5,034 nucleotides of DNA, from assembly GCA_017542725.1 (NCBI GenBank), contig JAFXWR010000164.1:1-5034 (forward strand), written 5' to 3'. Position 1 is the stretch's first letter; every line of letters starts with the position of its first letter. Source of the stretch: Lachnospiraceae bacterium. Lineage in GTDB: Bacteria; Bacillota_A; Clostridia; Lachnospirales; Lachnospiraceae. This document shows positions 1 to 5,034 of the stretch, piece after piece. The translations under genes were made by a program, and so were the position numbers. The notes beneath the pieces were generated by a model. It was not told the origin of the DNA, did no database searches, and saw nothing but the letters and a program-made list of their open reading frames with translations.

Positions 1-1
1 T

Positions 2-787
2 CTTAATGGACCAATAGTAACTATAAGAAAGTTCCCTGAGAAAGTAATAGGAATACAAGATTTGCTCAATTGGAATTCTATAACACCAGAGGCAGCAGAA
101 TTTTTGGAGTCAGCTGTAAAGGCAAGATACAACATATTTGTAAGTGGTGGTACTGGTTCTGGAAAGACAACATTTTTAAATGCACTTTCAGGTCTCATAC
201 CATCTGATGAACGTATCATTACTATAGAAGATTCTGCCGAACTTCAAATTAAGACGATAAAGAACTTAGTTAGTCTTGAGACAAGAAATAAAAATGCAGA
301 GGGAAAAGGTGAGATATCTATGAAGTCACTTATCAAGTCTGCACTTCGTATGAGACCAGATAGAATAGTTGTAGGAGAAGTCCGTGGCGCAGAGGCACTG
401 GATATGCTTCAGGCGATGAACACTGGTCACGATGGATCACTTTCAACTGGTCACGCAAATAACTCAAAGGATATGCTTGCAAGACTTGAGACTATGGTTC
501 TTTCTGATTCACAGTTTACTGTAGATTCAATTAGAAGTCAGATAGCTTCTGCTATTGAGATAATTATTCACCTTGGAAGGCTTAGTGATAAATCAAGAAG
601 AACATTATCTATAGACGAACTCATTGAGTACAAAAATGGTGAATATGTTATGAACCGATTATTTGAGTTTAAGAGAGAAAAAGAACTTAAAAATGACAAG
701 ATAGTTGGAAAACTTTGTAGAACAGAAAACCCTATGGTTCAAATGCATAAGTTTGAAATGATGGGTGTTGAATGTAAAGGATTATAG
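2..787 (+). CDS. cpaF: CpaF/TadA-family pilus assembly ATPase, 5'-truncated by the window edge
   Basis: This is the cytoplasmic secretion ATPase (type II/IV secretion ATPase, VirB11/GspE superfamily) that powers Tad pilus assembly. The frame is open to the window start, so the first base pairs visible are internal; a TTG at 62 is not the true start because conserved CpaF sequence (LNGPIVTIRKFPEK) precedes it. Of 261 visible residues, the Walker A motif GGTGSGKT is at about 49-56, the Asp box ITIEDSAEL at 73-81, the Walker B region RPDRIVVGEVRG at 118-129 and the His box TGHDGSLSTGHAN at 141-153. All catalytic motifs look intact. Full-length relatives are usually about 380-470 residues, so roughly 120-200 N-terminal residues are missing. 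The stop lies 2 nt before tadB, which indicates one operon. Family assignment is very secure; the exact tadA versus cpaF naming is a convention. Confidence 0.97.
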   Translation, partial: LNGPIVTIRKFPEKVIGIQDLLNWNSITPEAAEFLESAVKARYNIFVSGGTGSGKTTFLNALSGLIPSDERIITIEDSAELQIKTIKNLVSLETRNKNAEGKGEISMKSLIKSALRMRPDRIVVGEVRGAEALDMLQAMNTGHDGSLSTGHANNSKDMLARLETMVLSDSQFTVDSIRSQIASAIEIIIHLGRLSDKSRRTLSIDELIEYKNGEYVMNRLFEFKREKELKNDKIVGKLCRTENPMVQMHKFEMMGVECKGL

Positions 788-789
788 TT

Positions 790-1605
790 ATGGCATTATT
801 TGAAAAAAAACCGAAAGAGCCTAAGGTTTATCATACACCTACGAAGTATGAGGAAACAGCGAATATTGATTATAGTACCTACTATATGACGAAGCAGGAA
901 ATTATACTATATACAGTAATTGGTTGCGCTGCAATGTTTGTGTTAGGTTACATTTTTTATAGAAGCATAATAGTGTCTACACTTTTTGCACTATTAGGAT
1001 TTAAGTATCCTGAGATAAAGACAAAGGAAATAATATCAAGTAGGCAAAAAAAAATTAGTAATCAGTTTAAAGATATGCTGTATGCCATGCAGTCAGCAGT
1101 GTCTTCGGGAACCTCTGTAGAAAACGCGGTTACTATGGCACTTGAAGAAATGAACAAGCAATATGCCGATCCAAACACTATTGTAATTAAAGAACTTGAA
1201 TTGATGGTTAATAGAATATCAGTAGGAACTAATATAGAAGAAGTTTTTGCTGACTTTGCAGCAAGAACACATAATGAAGATGTATTTACTTTCTCTAATA
1301 TATTTGAGATATCTAAGAGAACAGGTGGTAATATTGTTGAGATTATGAGACAGTCAACTAGCATTATTTCTGAGAAGATAGAAGTAAAAGGTGAAATTGA
1401 TACTAAGCTTGCAGGAAGAAAAGCTGAAGGAAGGGTTATGATAGTGATGCCGATAGCACTTATTCTGTTTATGAGTAAAGCTACTGGCGATTTTATGGAG
1501 CCAGTATTTTCAAGTCTCACTGGAAGAATAGCAGCTACTATATCACTTGCGCTTATAATAGTAGGCGCACTTTGGATGAATAAGATTACGGACATAGAGG
1601 TGTAA
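790..1605 (+). CDS. tadB: TadB-like pilus assembly platform protein (T2SSF/GspF domain)
   Basis: This is an integral membrane protein of the GspF/TadB family that forms, with TadC, the platform on which CpaF acts. The 271 residues comprise a Lys-rich soluble N-terminus (1-35), hydrophobic segments at about 38-57 and 59-71, a helical cytoplasmic T2SSF domain at about 92-215, and two C-terminal membrane segments at about 216-229 and 246-262. The stretch with SVGTNIEEVFADFAART followed by ISKRTGGNIVEIMRQ is typical of T2SSF helices. The ATG at 790 is preceded by AAAGGA (776-781) at 8 nt, supporting the start, and follows the cpaF stop by 2 nt. The order cpaF-tadB-tadC is the classic Tad core. 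Assignment as TadB rather than TadC rests on gene order and the two N-terminal membrane segments. Confidence 0.93.
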   Translation: MALFEKKPKEPKVYHTPTKYEETANIDYSTYYMTKQEIILYTVIGCAAMFVLGYIFYRSIIVSTLFALLGFKYPEIKTKEIISSRQKKISNQFKDMLYAMQSAVSSGTSVENAVTMALEEMNKQYADPNTIVIKELELMVNRISVGTNIEEVFADFAARTHNEDVFTFSNIFEISKRTGGNIVEIMRQSTSIISEKIEVKGEIDTKLAGRKAEGRVMIVMPIALILFMSKATGDFMEPVFSSLTGRIAATISLALIIVGALWMNKITDIEV

Positions 1606-1606
1606 T

Positions 1607-2482
1607 ATGGGTGAAGAGTCTAATGTAACAACATTTAGCATGATATATTTACTGATTACCTTTGCTATATTTGCATTTTTATATATTAAAGGCAAAAAGT
1701 ATAAGAGTATGTGTGATCCTCTTGACAAAGATGATTTTATGCTGAAAGATCTTTTTGGTGTGGGTTTCGCAGTTCTTGAAATTATTAATTACCAATATGG
1801 CTCTCAATTTGATAGAAATCTAAGAGTTAAGCTTAAAGAATTATATCCTATAGACTACACTGATTATTATTTAAGAGTATTTTGGGCACAAAGTTTTACT
1901 TTTCTTGTTATAGGAATTGTGTTTTCTGGATTGTTACTCAATGCTCTTGGACCTATCGGATTGGTTTTAGGTTTAGGGTTAGGTGGAGCCCTGTTTTATT
2001 TTTCGTTTAAAGGTTTGGACGAGAGGATAGAAAAGAGGCATCTTAAGATATCACTCGATATGCCAGATTTTACAAATAAAATAATAATACTCTCAGGTGC
2101 TGGTCTTACTATAAGAGATGCACTTATAAAGATTTCTAAAGAAATGTCTACGAATACACCACTTTATCAAGCACTCGGTGAATGCGTAAGCGCTATGGAC
2201 ACAGGTGCAAATGAGACACAGGCTTTTATGAGATTGACAGAAAAGTGCAATACTCCAGCAATGAGAAGATTTTCATCGGTAATTTTGCAAAATATTAAAT
2301 TTGGTGGTGCAGAAGTTATAAGGGCACTCACTGATATAGCAGATGAACAGTGGAATGAAAGAAAGAATGCATCCGAGAAACTTGCTATGGAAGCAGAAAC
2401 TAAGCTTTTATATCCTATGATGCTTATGCTATTGGCGGTAGTAATTGTTACAATTGCACCAGCTGTATTGGGTATGATGTAA
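1607..2482 (+). CDS. tadC: TadC-like pilus assembly platform protein (T2SSF/GspF domain)
   Basis: This is the second GspF-type inner-membrane platform protein of the Tad machine and the likely partner of TadB. It has 291 residues: a membrane segment at about 11-27, a soluble region, paired hydrophobic segments at about 96-111 and 113-133 (Gly/Leu-rich), a cytoplasmic T2SSF domain from about 149, and a last membrane segment at about 268-289. Family-like features are DMPDFTNKIIILSGAGLTIRDA in the first helix of the domain and the late stretch with QWNERKNASEKLAMEAETKLLYPMM just before the final membrane helix. AGAGG (1596-1600), inside the end of tadB, lies 6 nt before the ATG, and only one base separates it from the tadB stop, so the two are probably translationally coupled. 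The two T2SSF proteins together match the Tad arrangement of separate TadB and TadC. Confidence 0.93.
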   Translation: MGEESNVTTFSMIYLLITFAIFAFLYIKGKKYKSMCDPLDKDDFMLKDLFGVGFAVLEIINYQYGSQFDRNLRVKLKELYPIDYTDYYLRVFWAQSFTFLVIGIVFSGLLLNALGPIGLVLGLGLGGALFYFSFKGLDERIEKRHLKISLDMPDFTNKIIILSGAGLTIRDALIKISKEMSTNTPLYQALGECVSAMDTGANETQAFMRLTEKCNTPAMRRFSSVILQNIKFGGAEVIRALTDIADEQWNERKNASEKLAMEAETKLLYPMMLMLLAVVIVTIAPAVLGMM

Positions 2483-2485
2483 TAA

Positions 2486-2506
2486 CATGAGGCTTTTGCT
2501 TCAATG
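2486..2506 (+). repeat. small stem-loop between tadC and the pilin gene
   Basis: CATGAGGC (2486-2493) can pair with GCTTCAATG (2498-2506) around a TTTT loop. This gives about 8 base pairs with one G-U wobble and one bulged A. No T-run follows (the next bases are TATTATATAAAAAA), so it does not look like a normal intrinsic terminator. It begins 4 nt after the tadC stop and ends 21 nt before the pilin ribosome binding site. A role in mRNA processing or in protecting the pilin message is inference only. The pairing is seen in the sequence, but it is short enough to arise by chance. Confidence 0.4.
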
Positions 2507-2525
2507 TATTATATAAAAAATATTT

Positions 2526-2535
2526 AAAAGGAGGT
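2526..2535 (+). promoter_or_regulatory. very strong ribosome binding site of the pilin gene
   Basis: AAAAGGAGGT contains a full AAGGAGG Shine-Dalgarno core (2528-2534), 8 nt before the ATG at 2543. It is clearly better than the sites of the neighbouring genes (AAAGGA, AGAGG, AAAGG, or hardly any for tadE). This supports both the chosen start and a high translation rate, as expected for a major pilus subunit. Confidence 0.88.
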
Positions 2536-2542
2536 AACTATT

Positions 2543-2737
2543 ATGTTTGTAAAGTACTTAAGAGATGAAGAAGGAATGGGAACAGTAGAACTTGTTCTTA
2601 TCATCGCTGCGCTTGTTTCTATAGCAATTATATTTAGAAAGTATGTAATTGATTTTGTCCAGAAACAGTTAGGAAATATATTTAATAATAGTGAAGTGAC
2701 AAATAGTGTTACTACAGAGACTTCAGCTGCTCAATAA
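2543..2737 (+). CDS. flp: Flp-type (Flp1-like) class III prepilin, probable major pilus subunit
   Basis: This small prepilin has 64 residues and is probably the building block of the Tad/Flp pilus. The N-terminus has a short charged leader (MFVKYLRDEEG) followed by MGTVE and a hydrophobic helix to about residue 31. This matches the G|xxxxE prepilin cleavage rule with the cut after Gly11 and the conserved Glu at +5 (Glu16), giving a mature protein of 53 residues. Like other Flp pilins it is almost only the N-terminal helix (about 12-47) plus a short hydrophilic tail, here rich in Ser, Thr and Asn (49-64), which would face outward. It sits directly after tadC, separated by a 60-nt spacer and preceded by the strongest ribosome binding site in the window. 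A long stem-loop follows the stop. Flp genes often lead the operon; here it lies after the assembly genes. It could instead be a minor pilin if another flp gene lies outside the window. Confidence 0.87.
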   Translation: MFVKYLRDEEGMGTVELVLIIAALVSIAIIFRKYVIDFVQKQLGNIFNNSEVTNSVTTETSAAQ

Positions 2738-2745
2738 TCAAGAAA

Positions 2746-2797
2746 AATATTTTTTATAGTAGTGGTGATTTTACTCGCCACTACTATGTAAAATATT
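2746..2797 (+). repeat. long inverted repeat / stem-loop downstream of the pilin gene
   Basis: ATAGTAGTGGTGA (2756-2768) pairs with TCGCCACTACTAT (2775-2787) over 13 bp with one G-U wobble, around a 6-base TTTTAC loop. After a 2x2 internal mismatch, AATATTTT (2746-2753) pairs perfectly with AAAATATT (2790-2797), adding 8 bp. The whole hairpin starts 8 nt after the flp stop. There is no T-run 3' of the stem on the + strand, so it is not a textbook intrinsic terminator, and the genes beyond continue the same operon. The most likely role (inference) is a 3' stabiliser or partial attenuator that keeps pilin mRNA more abundant than the downstream messages. The pairing itself is directly visible and too long to be likely by chance. 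Confidence 0.85.
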
Positions 2798-2854
2798 AAA
2801 ACAAGAAATAAAATATATTAATTTAAGAGCAAGAAATGATAATAAAGGTACATT

Positions 2855-3445
2855 ATGAATAAAAAGTTCTTTGTGAATGAGGTTGGTGCAAAATTAATAT
2901 TTGTCTTATGCTTATTAGTGATAATAGGATTTTATAACAATATTTATGCTGCAAATAACAATTTAAGTTTACTTGAGAATGAGAATAAAGTATTAAATAA
3001 TATCATTGCAACTAGTAGCGATGTTGCAACCGGTAGTATTACCAGTATGAATAGCGAGTCTACAAATAATAGCGTTAAAATTGATGTAAATATAAGTAAC
3101 AATGTAAATAATAATAGTACCAATATTAGTGGTAGTATTAATAATTCATATAATTTAAAAGAAATTGCTGGTTATAAAAGTGATGATGAGATTCTTGATG
3201 AATTAGATAGTGATGAAGTGGCTAAATCAATGTTAAATGATTTATTGCATGAGTTAAAGCCATACCTAAAAGGTGTCATAGATGAAGATATAACAGATGA
3301 GTATATTTTTTCGACAGGCGAAACCATGAGGATCATATCAAGTAATCCATTAAAGTTTCTTACAGCAATTTATAATTATGTAGTTCAAAGTATAAAGGAA
3401 ATATTTGCAATAGCAGAAGTAAATTCAGAATTAGTGACTGAGTAA
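2855..3445 (+). CDS. secreted Asn/Ser-rich protein of unknown function in the pilus operon
   Basis: I do not recognise this 196-residue protein. It begins with a Sec-type signal peptide: basic start (MNKKF), hydrophobic core at about 13-27 and a plausible cut after Ala32 (NIYA|A). Cys19 lies inside the core without a good lipobox, so a lipoprotein is unlikely. There is no G|xxxxE prepilin site. Residues 34-100 are polar and low in complexity; 71-100 contain 12 Asn and 6 Ser, with some V/I alternation that could form beta strands. Residues 108-150 are acidic and helical-looking (DDEILDELDSDE), and 164-190 are more hydrophobic and amphipathic. The start has a modest AAAGG (2844-2848) 6 nt upstream. 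The stop is 2 nt before tadE, so it belongs to the operon. A surface or pilus accessory role is inferred from context only. The DNA for the Asn-rich part is extremely AT-rich. Confidence 0.82.
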   Translation: MNKKFFVNEVGAKLIFVLCLLVIIGFYNNIYAANNNLSLLENENKVLNNIIATSSDVATGSITSMNSESTNNSVKIDVNISNNVNNNSTNISGSINNSYNLKEIAGYKSDDEILDELDSDEVAKSMLNDLLHELKPYLKGVIDEDITDEYIFSTGETMRIISSNPLKFLTAIYNYVVQSIKEIFAIAEVNSELVTE

Positions 3446-3447
3446 AT

Positions 3448-4251
3448 ATGATAAATCTGATTAAAAAAATCAAATTAAGTAGAAAGAGAAAAGGTTCAAC
3501 AACTGTTGAGGCAACATTAATTTTTCCTTTGATAATGTTTGTAATGTTTGGAATTATATATCTTACTATAATCCATTATCAAAATAATGTTATGATAGCT
3601 GAATCAATAAGAGCAATGAATAGGGCTGGAGCGTATTGGCAGTATATTGATATGGGAATGACAGAAAAAAAGAATTTACTTGGGGATATTGAAAGAAAAG
3701 TCGATTATATAAATTATGATGACAATCATATACCTTATCCATTCGATTCAAGTGTACCTATGAATGGAATAATTAATATTGAGATGATAAAAAAAAGGAA
3801 TCCATATAGAAGTATTATAGATTTAATTGCCAATGTTCTAAGCGAACCCTTTGGTATTCCAAATCGAAAAAAAAGTAATGCTGAGCAATATGTAAATTCA
3901 AGAATAGCAAATGTAAAATATAAATCAAACGAAGAATCTACCAAAGTAGGAAAAGGAGGTAAATATATAGATGAAAACGGAAAAGAGATTGATGGTGGAA
4001 TAAAGAATGGTGGCTATATGTTTTTTGGCGACGATTTGAAGATTAATGTAGGAAGATCTTATATAAATCCATTAGCAAACTTATCAAAGAGGTTTTTTAA
4101 AGGCAATGATGTAATTGATAAGGCAATGCGAAAAGATATTGTGGTTAGTGGGGTTATATCAAATCAGGCAGAATTTATAAGAAATTTAGATACGATTTAT
4201 GATATGGGTGTAAATATTTATAATTTGGTTATGCCAGAGGATGGAAACTAA
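3448..4251 (+). CDS. tadE: TadE-like pseudopilin
   Basis: This is a TadE-family minor pilin or pseudopilin of 267 residues. A basic leader (KKIKLSRKRKG) is followed by STTVEATLIFPLIMFVMFGIIYL: cleavage after Gly16 would leave Glu21 at +5, and the membrane helix spans about 22-42. The STTVEA start and the following helix are the hallmark of TadE. The rest (43-267) would be extracytoplasmic, with a polar insert around 139-190 that is rich in Lys, Asn and Gly (GKGGKYIDENGKEIDGG), probably an exposed loop. The late segment VVSGVISNQAEFIRNLD resembles, from memory, the conserved C-terminal end of clostridial TadE-like proteins. The ribosome binding site is poor (only TGAG at 3439-3442), and the ATG is 2 nt after the upstream stop, so translation is likely coupled. 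Its exact role in the pilus (initiation, tip or wall anchoring) cannot be read from the sequence. Confidence 0.87.
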   Translation: MINLIKKIKLSRKRKGSTTVEATLIFPLIMFVMFGIIYLTIIHYQNNVMIAESIRAMNRAGAYWQYIDMGMTEKKNLLGDIERKVDYINYDDNHIPYPFDSSVPMNGIINIEMIKKRNPYRSIIDLIANVLSEPFGIPNRKKSNAEQYVNSRIANVKYKSNEESTKVGKGGKYIDENGKEIDGGIKNGGYMFFGDDLKINVGRSYINPLANLSKRFFKGNDVIDKAMRKDIVVSGVISNQAEFIRNLDTIYDMGVNIYNLVMPEDGN

Positions 4252-5034
4252 TGTTAGGATTTTTTGTTAAACATAAGAAAGTTAGAGGTGTCATAACGAT
4301 ATTTTTGACACTTATTTATTTAGTCACTTATCTGACGATTGGTGTTTTCGTAGATGGTGGACGTATTAAGATGGCGCAAACAGTTATTGAAGATGTACAG
4401 CAGATAGCAACTGAAAATGTAATGTCGCAATATCATAGAGGGTTATATGAGTACTATGGGCTATTTGGCATATCAAATTATGAAACAGATCAAATTGCTA
4501 AAGATGTTCAAGCACAGATAGAAGAATCTGTTGGCCTAAAGGTGCCAGAAGATACCGTGAAAAGTTTTATGGAAGATGTTATAACGGTTGGCAGTTCGGG
4601 ATATTCAAATTATGGAACATTAACTAGTGGTGAGAGTGTGACTGATAATGTTAGTGAATACATAAACCAAATAATTGATGATTTGAATGATTCGCATAAA
4701 AGGTTTGACCCTTATGGTGTTAAAGTTGATGATGTAAAAGCTTCTTATATTGATTTATCAAATGAAGAAGCTCTTCGCGCACAAATTCGAGATGAGATGA
4801 GATATACAGCTCCTCTTATACTTGGAGCAAATTTTTTTGGTTGTATTAATCAATTAATATCTTTAGGAGATGCTACAAAAGCTGTAAGTGATGTGGCAGA
4901 CACAATAGAATCAACAACTGACAAAATTGAAACTAAAAGAGAAGAGTATAAAGATTCGCTTGACGATTTAACTAAAACATTTAAAAAATTTGTTGAAAGT
5001 ACTTATAAGAAAAAAGGCAAGTGGGGAAAAATCA
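4251..5034 (+). CDS. TadG-like / DUF5702-like membrane-anchored protein, 3'-truncated by the window edge
   Basis: An open frame of 261 codons runs off the window end. Its ATG shares one base with the tadE stop (TAATG), and AGAGGA (4236-4241) lies 9 nt upstream, so the start is well supported and coupled to tadE. A basic N-terminus (KHKKVRG) leads into VITIFLTLIYLVTYLTIGVFVDGGRIKMA, with one membrane helix at about 14-34. This RG-x-ITxFL...D/E-x-x-R-I pattern followed by ENVMSQYHRGLYEYYGLFGI (55-74) is typical of the TadG-like proteins that follow TadE in Clostridia. Unlike Flp and TadE it lacks Glu at +5 after the Gly (Phe18), so prepilin cleavage is unlikely and it probably stays anchored with its large domain outside. 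Residues about 205-255 are charged and helical, possibly coiled coil (DKIETKREEYKDSLDDLTK). Family naming is from memory; the C-terminus is unseen. Confidence 0.78.
   Translation, partial: MLGFFVKHKKVRGVITIFLTLIYLVTYLTIGVFVDGGRIKMAQTVIEDVQQIATENVMSQYHRGLYEYYGLFGISNYETDQIAKDVQAQIEESVGLKVPEDTVKSFMEDVITVGSSGYSNYGTLTSGESVTDNVSEYINQIIDDLNDSHKRFDPYGVKVDDVKASYIDLSNEEALRAQIRDEMRYTAPLILGANFFGCINQLISLGDATKAVSDVADTIESTTDKIETKREEYKDSLDDLTKTFKKFVESTYKKKGKWGKI

Noticed and set aside
1062..1595. 177-codon open frame on the minus strand
   Set aside because: It lies wholly antisense to tadB, whose T2SSF protein is clear. Its Ile/Ser-rich translation looks like a mirror of the hydrophobic coding strand, with no recognisable domain.
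1543..1728. 61-codon minus-strand frame across the tadB/tadC junction
   Set aside because: It overlaps two well-supported genes and has no domain or convincing ribosome binding site.
2487..2516. Nine-codon frame (MRLLLQCII) between tadC and flp
   Set aside because: There is no Shine-Dalgarno in front of it, it overlaps the small hairpin, and such short frames are common by chance.
2496..2517. Possible promoter (TTGCTT with TATTAT/TATAAA) before flp
   Set aside because: The spacing between the hexamers is far from 16-18 nt, and no other -35 box fits; AT-rich DNA gives many chance -10 boxes.
2746..2797. Inverted repeat read as a normal intrinsic terminator
   Set aside because: The + strand has no T-run after the stem, and the Tad operon continues downstream. 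On the minus strand there is no gene to terminate.
2798..2854. Possible promoter before the orphan gene (TATATT at 2814, GATAAT at 2838)
   Set aside because: No -35-like hexamer lies at a suitable distance from either box.
2836..2862. Eight-codon frame (MIIKVHYE) overlapping the start of the orphan gene
   Set aside because: It could be a leader peptide, but its upstream region has only a weak purine stretch and nothing else supports translation.
3735..3944. 69-codon minus-strand frame inside tadE
   Set aside because: It is a shadow of the tadE reading frame with no independent support.

Overview
The window is one stretch of a Tad (tight adherence, Flp-type) pilus operon. All recognisable genes lie on the + strand, head to tail, and the window cuts into the operon at both ends. 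The DNA is AT-rich. The CpaF, TadB and TadC proteins are of the type seen in Gram-positive anaerobes of class Clostridia. A Lachnospiraceae-like host is a reasonable guess from memory of such loci, but the sequence alone does not prove it. No secretin, pilotin or other outer-membrane component is visible, which fits a single-membrane host.

Layout: (1) 2-787, the 3' part of cpaF (tadA), the motor ATPase. (2) 790-1605 tadB and (3) 1607-2482 tadC, the inner-membrane platform proteins, packed with 1-2 nt gaps. (4) A 60-nt spacer holding a small hairpin (2486-2506) and a very strong ribosome binding site. (5) 2543-2737, a 64-residue Flp-type prepilin. (6) A 117-nt spacer dominated by a long inverted repeat (2746-2797). 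(7) 2855-3445, an unrecognised secreted protein with an Asn/Ser-rich, extremely AT-rich segment. (8) 3448-4251, a TadE-like pseudopilin. (9) 4251 to the window end, the start of a TadG-like / DUF5702-like membrane-anchored protein that overlaps the tadE stop by one base.

How they should work together, from knowledge of Tad systems: a prepilin peptidase (not in this window) cleaves Flp and TadE at their G|xxxxE sites. CpaF hydrolyses ATP on the cytoplasmic face and drives TadB/TadC to extract mature Flp from the membrane and add it to the pilus base. TadE and the TadG-like protein are minor or accessory components at the base, tip or cell wall. The position of the unknown protein between Flp and TadE suggests a lineage-specific pilus accessory or surface component. 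The pilin gene differs from its neighbours in having long spacers, flanking stem-loops and the best ribosome binding site, as expected if the major subunit must be made in excess.

Nothing in the window shows a clearly new system. The parts most worth following up are the orphan secreted protein and the RNA structures around the pilin gene. No RNA genes, mobile elements, CRISPR arrays or minus-strand genes are supported.
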